From assembly GCA_964353455.1 (NCBI GenBank), contig CAYGWP010000109.1, positions 1-12,464 on the forward strand: a stretch of DNA of 12,464 bases. The letters run 5' to 3'. Below are positions 7,501-12,038 of the stretch, piece after piece (position 1 is the stretch's first letter; the number at the start of each line of letters is the position of its first letter). The position numbers and the translations under genes were made by a program. A model generated the notes under the pieces. The model worked only from the letters and a program-made list of their open reading frames with translations, searched no databases and was not told where the DNA came from. The DNA comes from CAYGWP01 sp964353455. GTDB taxonomy: Bacteria; Planctomycetota; Phycisphaerae; FEN-1346.

Positions 7501-7672
7501 CGGTTGGGTATATGATGATGAGGCGGCGATCATCGGCGGGGCCTACAACAACGGCCGCCTCTACGGCGATCCGCTGGGCGGCCTCGCCGGCCTCACAGCG
7601 GCGCCTGAGCCCGCAACGCTCGCACTGCTGGCCGCCGGCCTTGCGGCGCTGGCGCGGCGCCGCTATAGTTAG
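1511..7672 (+). CDS. Giant exported repeat protein with PEP-CTERM tail
   Basis: A 2053-residue exported protein, probably a surface or matrix adhesin-like molecule; that role is inferred. ATG 1511 has a perfect AGGAGG (1499-1504) at 6-nt spacing. The N-terminus has a basic region, a hydrophobic core (about 22-37) and a likely cleavage near residues 39-41. Then come repeat modules: type A from 109 to about 499 and 836 to about 1260, three long type B modules (500-835), a non-repeat spacer (about 1265-1434), more type A (1435-1582) and type C, matching T5SS/PEP-CTERM-associated repeats (1583 to about 1710). Residues about 1770-1955 form a C-terminal domain common before dockerins. A dockerin-like pair follows (1958-2004), then PEP at 2032-2034, a short hydrophobic helix and RRR at 2049-2051: a typical PEP-CTERM sorting signal. 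These tails are processed by an exosortase or archaeosortase-like enzyme, not seen here. The repeats predict stacked beta-helix or beta-strand coils. Confidence 0.9.
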   Translation: MLNSAAGRGRVHRFSSASLQSGAIVIAAALAIACVAGTAWGNNWNVSSGNWSTAANWLGGEPTSGVSATIGNSGTATIDQAGEACSTLYLDVGAVSMIAGGLNVSSSAFIGAVTGTFSQTGGAVAISSDLRLASNSSSSIGTYYLSGSGQLSASNEYVGDLGTGTFSHTNGINRVSSTLTVGGGSGAKGTYSLSGGGQVYAANETIGESGTGTFTHTDGINRITSTLTLGKNLNAKGAYSLGGGGQVSAATEYVGNYGVGTFTHNSGSNTVTGALYIAYYSNATASTYTLAGTGDLSASATYVGYYGTGVFNQTGGTHTLSAGVGGGVLYVGYMSGVGTYNLSGTGSLSAVDERIGCTAGSTFNQSGGTNKVSGTLYVDPGPGPGTYNQTGGQLTAANEWVGDMSTGVFNQSDGVHTVTTALYLAKSSSSSKGTFNLSGTGQLTAYNEYVGYAGTGAFSQTGGTHVVNSKLYLGYTSASSAGTYNLSGTGVLRVDPGGEMRVGADGGTGRFEWFGGSLTTPTLTMGSKGTLALGFDCDVAALVSGSLFHGSKLNGLSSATLEVTNGATVAHGAATATLSTLRVGSATGEGTYTLTSAGTLTLSGVGDLRVGADTGVGRFEWFGGNNLTANKITLAGPDSVNKATLAMGFDFYMAALQSGSLYKGSSIYGLDKATLEITGGATATQSQNSATMGSLRIGSDEGAGTYRLGGVSGKEPPGLTIPGGPTGAEVRVGTDSVVGRLEWFSQSLHTPSFILGSKGVLAMGFDFSLESLLSGSLYGGSSLVGLSSATLEVTNGASATYSGGGRPDTIGTLRIGSSTGSGGLAVEGGTLNVPTLSVGYAGAGALTQDGGTNNIITASLNLGENLGGTGTYYLQDVSMLNSRDVFVGKWGIGRFYQSDDGRHTLTGALYLGYAAGAGGTYTLSDYGKLYATTVYVGYFGAGTFSQTGGTHDADPSLPPWTSRAVYLGYAPDARGTYYLSGKGSFYADVEYVGYMGTGTFNQTGGTNNVSPGGILGGAVPGGGAGSGGPSSSGNALILGYDFGSQGTYNLGGQGALDSQGSPEIIGLMGTGTFNQTGGENRAGDLCLGYDFAAQGNYNLSGTGLLKASTEYVGYVGTGTFKQTGGENTSSDLYLGCFAGAQGAYNLSGGALNASREYLGWNNYPPDVGLGTFDQSGGGNTVSELRIGSGTYTLRGTGMLAANYLTLERPEVGNTVAFIQSGGTAAIDYLWVNDGSWYDLSGTGELSTTQEGIGGTFHQSGGTHTATYLSVDGGKYEFPGGTLQINGGLNVEGTLDFGGGPAVLNASNALINFGRPGGSVLGSSAAALHIGDNSLLIVPAGMDPGKAFADYSNTGMLHTAGTTLTVGPGEGFAGWGHIDDHVDCQGTITATSGGFIFLWNGLMVSGTGAVDLGYGDLYVNDTSSGISGGSLKAGGISVGTANPGIGAFAQSGGTSSLASLYLGDVAGATGSYALSDSGELSAANEYVGHSGIGVFTQSGGKNTISTALYVGYYSGAAGTYELSGTGQLSAPTEYVGYAGSGTRTFTQTGGTNTLTGALYLGYNSGATGSYALSDSGELSAADDYVGYYGTGTLNTQNGGRASSTNGYLGYYSGSNGTATVDGSGSKWTNTKDLVVGRSGTGTLNIKNGGQVSNTDGYLGYSSGSKGTATVDGTGSVWNNTGSLYVGGNDSAAGGTGSVTVQNGGQLTVGGTLKVWNSGSLTIQSGGGVTAGSLSKASAGTITWTSGTLGITGAGGLSIGSAGPLGSSVTLGAGKTLNVTKTATVDKDATLVVGGGGLVAGTLSNSGTFNWNGGTAQLAAVELNGTSLSTLSAGHDKTLVTQALTMAESAPGVPTATLDLGDNCIVIDYSGDPASSPLEQVKAWIKAGWLNPDAPWYGPGITSTAARDNPGLYTVGFVDQGRLLAETGELWYGPGGTRGETFGGIAVDSTSILVKLTYLGDVDLDGMVYDDDVAIMSGNYSPTGPTGAEYWGGDIFGFDGWVYDDEAAIIGGAYNNGRLYGDPLGGLAGLTAAPEPATLALLAAGLAALARRRYS
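1835..3007 (+). repeat. Type A module array, first block (8 copies)
   Basis: Eight modules of about 46-52 residues share a pattern: an opening (Y/W/T)VGxxGTGTF, then (N/S)QTGGTN, a strand ending LYLGY, then GTYNLSGTGQLSAxNE. Copies begin at residues 109 (FIG), then YVGD, TIG, YVGN, YVGY, RIG, WVG and YVGY. The DNA copies are diverged, so the array is old. Confidence 0.85.
3008..4015 (+). repeat. Type B module array (3 long copies)
   Basis: Three modules begin with RVG at residues 501, 609 and 731 (spacings 108 and 122). Each has RVGxDxxxGRxEWF, a strand with GxLAMGFDF, an SGSLxxGSxLxGL segment, SATLEVTNGA and a closing LRIGSxxGxGTY. They interrupt the type A array and look like an expanded relative of it. 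Confidence 0.8.
4016..5299 (+). repeat. Type A module array, second block
   Basis: About nine modules in the same pattern as the first block. Some carry inserts: a glycine/serine-rich insert of about 25 residues follows the NQTGGTNNVS segment near 4540-4610, and a DPSLPPWTS insert lies near 4370. The last copies (5086-5299) are eroded and shorter. Confidence 0.8.
5813..6256 (+). repeat. Type A module array, third block (3 copies)
   Basis: Three modules of about 49 residues begin at residue 1435. The segments at 5906-5955 and 6200-6249 are identical at 48 of 50 bases and lie 294 bp (98 codons, two modules) apart, pointing to a recent internal duplication or gene conversion. Confidence 0.85.
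6257..6706 (+). repeat. T5SS/PEP-CTERM-associated repeats (type C)
   Basis: Two full copies begin at residues 1583 and 1632 and a partial one at 1682. The pattern is VGxxGTGTLNxxNGG, then GYLGYxSGSxGTATVDG(S/T)GSxWxNT. This is the well-known repeat shared by autotransporter passengers and PEP-CTERM proteins. It shares its period and opening with the type A modules, suggesting common descent. Confidence 0.8.
7604..7669 (+). other. PEP-CTERM sorting signal (within giant protein)
   Basis: The final 22 residues read PEP, then ATLALLAAGLAALA, then RRRYS: the three-part PEP-CTERM tail of motif, hydrophobic helix and basic end. Such tails direct exosortase-linked export and surface or matrix placement. 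Confidence 0.9.
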
Positions 7673-7765
7673 CCTCCTGGCGGCACGCCCGGCCCCGGAC
7701 GTCCTCAGTACAGCCGGGGGCGCCCGTGCCGCAACCCGCGGGGGCCCGGCCTGGAGGAACACTTC
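7673..7765. other. Gap with imperfect GC-rich hairpin
   Basis: The 93-bp gap before the GH51 gene holds an imperfect inverted repeat: 7682-7696 pairs with 7716-7730 at 12 of 15 positions (GGCACG with CGTGCC, a small mismatch loop, then CCCC with GGGG) around a 19-nt loop. No T-tract follows. It could attenuate or protect transcript between the two genes, but no terminator can be claimed. No separate promoter is obvious. Confidence 0.45.
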
Positions 7766-9226
7766 ATGAACCATATCCGCATCGACCTTGACCGCCAACT
7801 CGCAGCAATAGACCGGAACATCTTCGGCGGGTTCGCCGAGCACCTGGGCCGGTGCATCTACGGCGGAATATATGAACCGGGGTCGCCCCTGGCCGATGAG
7901 GACGGCCTGCGGCGGGACGTGCTGGACGCCCTCAGGCGGCTGAGGATGCCGATCATCAGGTATCCCGGCGGGAACTTCGTTTCGGGATACCGCTGGCGCG
8001 ACGGCGTCGGGCCGGCCGCGGAGCGCCAGGCGCGGCTCGACCTTGCGTGGAACGCCGTCGAGCCGAACGCCTTCGGCACGAACGAGTTCGTCCGGTTCTG
8101 CCGCAAGATCGGCGCGGAGCCGTACATCGCGGTCAACTGCGGCGACGGCGACATGCGCGAAGCCCGCGACTGGGTGGAGTACTGCAACGGCACGCAGGAG
8201 ACGGCCTTGGTGCGCCTCCGCCGCAAGCACGGCTTCGAGGCCCCCCACAAGGTGCGCTACTGGGGGATCGGCAACGAGGTGGACGGCCCGTGGCAGATCG
8301 GCATGAAGACCCCGCAGGAGTACGCCCGGGCGTACACCGAGTTCGCGAAGGTGATGCGGCTGGCCGACAAGGAGATCCGCCTGCTGGCATCAGTCACATC
8401 TTCATGGAAAGATGACTGGGTCGAACGGTCGCAACTCCTCCTGGAGCAGGCGCCGGGGCACGTGGATTACATGGCGATCCACTGGTACGTCGGGAACCGC
8501 GACAACAACTTCGCAAACTACATGGCCCTGTCGGAGTTGTTCGAGTCGCGGCTTGCGGCCATGGAGGGGATGATCCGGGCGATGACGCTGGCCCGCAACA
8601 TCAAGCACCCCGTCCACATCGCCGTGGACGAGTGGAACGTCTGGTACCGCAAGGGCGGGGCCGAGGCCCTGGAGGAAATCTACAACCTGGAAGACGCGCT
8701 GGTTGTCGGTATGCATCTAAATGCCTTTATCCGCCACGCGCGCGTGGTGCGCATGGCGAACCTGGCGCAGATAGTCAACGTGATCGCACCGATCTTCACG
8801 CGGCCAGACGGACTCTTCCTCCAGCCGACCTTCTTCCCCCTGGAGGCCTACAGCCGCGCGTGCGGCGACACGGCCCTCGACGTCCACTGGGCCGGCGACA
8901 CGTTCGAGGGCGGCGGAAGGACGGGCATCAGGGTCCTCGACGTTGCGGCCACCCTGGACGGGCCCGGGCGGCGCCTGGTCCTGTGCGTCGTCAACCGGAC
9001 GGCCGACCGGCCGACCGAGGCCGAGGTCTCGCTCGTCGCCGGGCAGTTCGCCGGGCCGGTCAAGGCCACGGTCATCAACGGCCCCGACATCAAGGCGATG
9101 AACTCCTTCGACAAGCCCAACGTCGTGGCCTCGCGCGAGGCGGCGGCCGCGGCGCGAGCCCAGACGCTCGCCTGCACCTTCGAGCCGCACTCCGTCACGG
9201 TGCTGGAGTGCGCGCTGGCGAAGTAG
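7766..9226 (+). CDS. GH51 alpha-L-arabinofuranosidase
   Basis: A 486-residue glycoside hydrolase that removes terminal alpha-L-arabinofuranose from arabinan, arabinoxylan or derived oligosaccharides (EC 3.2.1.55). It matches family GH51: an N-terminal FGGFAEHLGR (20-29), RYPGGNFVSGY (65-75), the acid/base Glu171 in GNEVDGPWQIG and the nucleophile Glu289 in DEWNVWY. A (beta/alpha)8 barrel spans roughly 1-345 and a beta-sandwich the remainder. Length and both catalytic residues are normal for the family. There is no signal peptide, so it probably acts in the cytoplasm on imported oligosaccharides. GGAGG (7753-7757) lies 8 nt before the ATG. It follows the giant gene by 93 bp on the same strand and might be read from the same transcript, but no sugar transporter or other carbohydrate gene is near. 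Confidence 0.95.
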   Translation: MNHIRIDLDRQLAAIDRNIFGGFAEHLGRCIYGGIYEPGSPLADEDGLRRDVLDALRRLRMPIIRYPGGNFVSGYRWRDGVGPAAERQARLDLAWNAVEPNAFGTNEFVRFCRKIGAEPYIAVNCGDGDMREARDWVEYCNGTQETALVRLRRKHGFEAPHKVRYWGIGNEVDGPWQIGMKTPQEYARAYTEFAKVMRLADKEIRLLASVTSSWKDDWVERSQLLLEQAPGHVDYMAIHWYVGNRDNNFANYMALSELFESRLAAMEGMIRAMTLARNIKHPVHIAVDEWNVWYRKGGAEALEEIYNLEDALVVGMHLNAFIRHARVVRMANLAQIVNVIAPIFTRPDGLFLQPTFFPLEAYSRACGDTALDVHWAGDTFEGGGRTGIRVLDVAATLDGPGRRLVLCVVNRTADRPTEAEVSLVAGQFAGPVKATVINGPDIKAMNSFDKPNVVASREAAAAARAQTLACTFEPHSVTVLECALAK

Positions 9227-9270
9227 CCTTGGCTGCATCATCATAGACTGAGACGGGTCTTCTGTGGCCC

Positions 9271-9299
9271 TTGCTTTCACGCCACCCACCTGATATAAG
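9271..9299 (+). promoter_or_regulatory. Candidate promoter for the pst operon
   Basis: TTGCTT (9271-9276) and TATAAG (9294-9299, 5/6 to the -10 consensus) are 17 bp apart, with a predicted start near 9306 and a leader of about 65 nt. The -35 match is weak (3/6), as would suit an activator-dependent promoter. I do not see a clear Pho box, so phosphate control is expected from the operon type, not shown here. Confidence 0.4.
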
Positions 9300-9372
9300 G
9301 CCCGCGCAAACGGTCGAACTCGCGGCACACAGGCTTGCACTGCCGCAAAAAAGGCCGCGTAGGATAACCAGT

Positions 9373-10230
9373 ATGGTCAAGTGGCTCCTGGCGATAGCGG
9401 TCGTTATCCTGGCGGTGGTGTTCGTTTCCTTCGGCTGGGGCGGGGGAAAAGGCCCGGCGCTGAACGTCGTCGGCTCCACATCGGTCCAACCGTTTGCCGA
9501 GATGCTCGCCCAGGCGTTCGAGGAATCGCACCCAGGGCAGTACGTGGACGTTCAGGGCGGTGGCTCGACGGCCGGACTCCAGGCGGCGGCCAACGGCATC
9601 GCCGACATCGGCATGTGTTCGCGGGCGCTGAAGCCCGATGAGACGCAGTTTGAGGCCGTGGTGATCGCCCGCGACGGCCTGGCGGTCATCGTCCATCCCT
9701 CCAACCCCATCGCGAACCTGACGCGCGAGCAGATTCGCCGCCTCTTCAGCGGCGAGGTTGCCAACTGGCGCGACTATTGCCAGCCGAGGGCGGCTGGCCC
9801 ACTTGGTGGCACCGCCGCCCTCGGCGGTGCTGATTGCGGCGAGGGCCGCACCGTCCGCCCGATCACCCGCGAAGAAGGCTCCGGCACGCGCGAGGCATTC
9901 GTCAAGATGATCATGGGCGGCGAGCGAATCTCGCGCAAGGCACTCACGCAGGAATCAAACGGGGCCGTCAAGGAACTCGTCCGGAGCGACCCCTGCGCCA
10001 TCGGCTACATGTCGCTGGGACTGGTGGGCACGGAAGTCAAGGCCGTCTCGGTCGATGGCGTGCCCCCGACTTCCGAGAACGCCGCCGCCGGCCGGTACCC
10101 GCTCATCCGGCCGTTCCTTTTCGTGACGCGCGGCAGGCCCAGCCCGCGGGCGCAGGCGTTCATCGACTTCGTGCTCTCGCCCGAGGGACAGCAGATGCTT
10201 CAGAAGGAAGGGCTGGTGGGCGCCAAGTGA
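9373..10230 (+). CDS. pstS: Phosphate ABC transporter substrate-binding protein
   Basis: A 285-residue PstS that captures inorganic phosphate outside the membrane and hands it to PstCA. Family motifs are GSTSVQPFAEML (34-45), QGGGSTAGLQAA (61-72), ADIGMCSR (77-84) and EEGSGTREAF (167-176), which contact phosphate in known PstS proteins. The N-terminus has one hydrophobic segment (4-20) without a lipobox cysteine, so it may stay as a membrane anchor or be cleaved. ATG 9373 is chosen because AGGA (9361-9364) lies 8 nt before it and the hydrophobic segment begins at once; a longer in-frame start from a TTG at 9271 would add a non-signal leader. Residues 137-155 are an extra loop, encoded by a palindromic 57-bp insertion, between NWRDYC and the EEGSGTR motif. 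Whether the protein works normally with this loop is unknown. Confidence 0.93.
   Translation: MVKWLLAIAVVILAVVFVSFGWGGGKGPALNVVGSTSVQPFAEMLAQAFEESHPGQYVDVQGGGSTAGLQAAANGIADIGMCSRALKPDETQFEAVVIARDGLAVIVHPSNPIANLTREQIRRLFSGEVANWRDYCQPRAAGPLGGTAALGGADCGEGRTVRPITREEGSGTREAFVKMIMGGERISRKALTQESNGAVKELVRSDPCAIGYMSLGLVGTEVKAVSVDGVPPTSENAAAGRYPLIRPFLFVTRGRPSPRAQAFIDFVLSPEGQQMLQKEGLVGAK
9776..9837. mobile_element. 52-bp palindromic insertion inside pstS, ATTGC flanks
   Basis: Positions 9781-9832 form a palindromic unit: GCCGAGGGCGGC (9783-9794) is the perfect reverse complement of GCCGCCCTCGGC (9814-9825), and the ends read CAGC and GCTG. It is bounded by ATTGC on each side (9776-9780 and 9833-9837), like a 5-bp target duplication. 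The total added is 57 bp, 19 codons, keeping the frame. Removing it joins DYC directly to GEGRT and restores the loop length of 14 residues that I recall between NW and REEGSGTR in PstS proteins. No transposase is near; mobilisation in trans is an inference. Confidence 0.7.
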
Positions 10231-10232
10231 GA

Positions 10233-11123
10233 ATGGAGCGAGTCATCCGGGCGATCCTGCTGGCCGCGGCCCTGACGGCCCTGTCGGGCCTTGCGCTTAT
10301 CACGGCCTTCATCTTCAAGGAAGGCCTGCCGATCATGTTCAAGGTTGGCCTGTGGGAGTTCATCTTCTCGAGCAACTGGTACCCCACGGAGGGCGAGTTC
10401 GGCATCTTCCCGATGATAATCGGGTCGCTGGCCGTGACGGCCGGGGCAATGGTGATCGGCATCCTGCTTGGCCTTTCGTGCGCGGTGCTGCTGGCGGGGT
10501 TTGCCCCGCCGCGCATGGTGGCGGTCATCAAGCCGAGCATCGAACTGCTGGCGGGCATTCCGTCGGTGGTCTATGGGTTCATCGGCGTGGTGATCCTCGT
10601 GCCGTTCATCCGCGACTGGCTGGGGCCGGCGATGGTGGACATGGGCCTGGCATCCGATCCGGGGCCGGGCCTGTCGGTCCTTGCGGCGTCCATCGTCCTG
10701 GGGATAATGACTCTGCCTACGATCACAAGCATTTCGGTCGATGCCCTCCAGGCCGTGCCGCGCTCTTACCGCGAAGGGTCGCTGGCCCTCGGCGCAACCG
10801 AGTGGCAGACCATGCACATGGTGATGCTGAAGGCGGCGCGGTCGGGCCTGGTGGCGGCGGTCATCCTCGGCATGGGGCGGGCGGTCGGCGAAACGATGGC
10901 CGTCATCATGGTGGCCGGCAACACTCTGGACGTCCCGCACGGCATCCTGGACCCGGTGCGGACGCTGACCTCGAACATCGCGCTGGAGATGGGCTACGCG
11001 GCAGGGGACCATCGCAAGGCCCTCTTCGCCACGGGCGTGGTCCTGTTCGTGATTATCATGATCCTCAATACGATTGCCATGACAGTCTCGCGGAGGCGCG
11101 CCCGGCGCGCTGGTGCCCGATGA
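10233..11123 (+). CDS. pstC: Phosphate ABC transporter permease PstC
   Basis: One of the two membrane subunits of the phosphate importer, 296 residues. About six transmembrane segments can be placed near 5-28, 61-88, 104-126, 147-166, 203-228 and 267-286. The cytoplasmic EAA-type loop that docks on the ATPase is REGSLALGATEWQT (180-193), followed by the conserved MGRAVGETMAVIMVAGN (214-230). It begins 2 nt after the pstS stop. A GTG at 10227, in the same frame and overlapping that stop by 4 nt, has a better spaced GGTGGG (10215-10220) and is an equally reasonable start adding two residues. Its stop overlaps the pstA start by 4 nt (ATGA), so the operon is translationally coupled. The length is at the short end for PstC, without a long N-terminal extension. 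Confidence 0.93.
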   Translation: MERVIRAILLAAALTALSGLALITAFIFKEGLPIMFKVGLWEFIFSSNWYPTEGEFGIFPMIIGSLAVTAGAMVIGILLGLSCAVLLAGFAPPRMVAVIKPSIELLAGIPSVVYGFIGVVILVPFIRDWLGPAMVDMGLASDPGPGLSVLAASIVLGIMTLPTITSISVDALQAVPRSYREGSLALGATEWQTMHMVMLKAARSGLVAAVILGMGRAVGETMAVIMVAGNTLDVPHGILDPVRTLTSNIALEMGYAAGDHRKALFATGVVLFVIIMILNTIAMTVSRRRARRAGAR

Positions 11124-11956
11124 GAATATCGCCCCGAATCACGCAGCGTGCGGCCGTAACGGCAATGTGGCTCCTTGCGGCCGTCACGCTGGGCGTGCTG
11201 ATCTTCATCATCGCGTATATCCTGTGGAACGGGCTGCCGCACCTGACGTGGGGGTTCCTGACGGAGTCGCCGAAGTCGATGGGCCGCGAGGGCGGCGTGC
11301 TGCCGATGATCGTCGGCACACTGTGGGTGGCCGGGCTGGCGGTCGTGATTGCCGCACCCGTGGGCGTGGCCACAGCGGTGTACCTGACGGAATACACGCG
11401 CGAGGGGCGGATGACGGCCGTCATCCGCTTCGGCGCCTACTGCCTGGCGGGCATCCCGTCGATCATCTTCGGCCTGTTCGGCTGCGTCTTCTTCGCCATT
11501 ACGCTGGGGATGGGCATGTCGATCCTCTCGGGCGCCCTGACGCTGGCAATCATGGTCTTGCCGACCATCATCCGCACAAGCGAAGAGGCGATCCGCGCCG
11601 TCCCGCAGGGATACCGCGAGGCCAGTTACGGCCTCGGCAGCACGCGATGGCAGATGGTTACGCGCGTGGTGCTGCGGTCGGCCATGCCGGGCATATCGAC
11701 CGGCGTGGTGCTCTCGATGGGCCGGAGCATCAGCGAGACGGCGGCCGTCATGCTGACGGCAGGCTCGGCCCTGGGGTTCCCGCACACGATCTTCGATTCG
11801 TCGCGGACCCTGGCCCTGCACTTTTACATCCTGTCGCGCGAAGGCATCTCGATGACCAACGCCTACGCGACCGCCGCCGCCCTCATACTCGCCATAATGG
11901 CGATCAACCTGTCGGCATACTGGCTGATGCGGCGGTTCGTGGCAAGGGTGGCATGA
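11120..11956 (+). CDS. pstA: Phosphate ABC transporter permease PstA
   Basis: The second membrane subunit, 278 residues, pairing with PstC to form the phosphate channel. Hydrophobic segments lie near 11-36, 63-90, 104-128, 133-151, 186-205 and 249-268. The ATPase-docking loop is YREASYGLGSTRWQM (165-179), followed by SMGRSISETAAVMLTAG (189-205), both typical of PstA. ATG 11120 overlaps the pstC stop in an ATGA, a standard coupled start. The C-terminal codons (LMRRFVARVA then TGA) are present a second time 75 bp downstream, outside the gene, as a near-copy encoding LMRRFMAKVA then TGA. This shows that the 3' end has been duplicated around a palindrome. Confidence 0.93.
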   Translation: MRISPRITQRAAVTAMWLLAAVTLGVLIFIIAYILWNGLPHLTWGFLTESPKSMGREGGVLPMIVGTLWVAGLAVVIAAPVGVATAVYLTEYTREGRMTAVIRFGAYCLAGIPSIIFGLFGCVFFAITLGMGMSILSGALTLAIMVLPTIIRTSEEAIRAVPQGYREASYGLGSTRWQMVTRVVLRSAMPGISTGVVLSMGRSISETAAVMLTAGSALGFPHTIFDSSRTLALHFYILSREGISMTNAYATAAALILAIMAINLSAYWLMRRFVARVA

Positions 11957-12038
11957 CGAGGCCAGTGAAATGTAGGCCGGGGCGCGCTCCGGCCTACGCT
12001 GATGCGGCGGTTCATGGCAAAGGTGGCATGACATGGCC
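11923..12038. repeat. 41-bp direct repeats flanking a palindrome (pstA-pstB)
   Basis: Copy 1 (11923-11963) covers the end of pstA; copy 2 (11998-12038) runs into the pstB start. They match at 37 of 41 positions and are 75 bp apart. The 34 bp between hold the palindrome GTAGGCCGG (11972-11980) and CCGGCCTAC (11989-11997), extendable to an 11-bp stem with a CGCG loop. Copy 2 carries a TGA then, one base later, the pstB ATG; its AAGGTGG segment now serves as the pstB ribosome site. The ancestral gap between the genes was probably 1 nt. It is now 76 nt. Confidence 0.85.

Noticed and set aside
9322..9352. GCGGCA/TGCCGC hairpin followed by six A as a terminator
   Set aside because: The 6-bp stem has a 13-nt loop and the A-run is on the wrong side for a plus-strand terminator; on the minus strand there is no gene to end.
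9776..9846. Frameshift or assembly error in pstS
   Set aside because: The frame is intact on both sides, the insert is a multiple of three, and it has a clear palindromic structure with matching flanks, so a real insertion explains it better.
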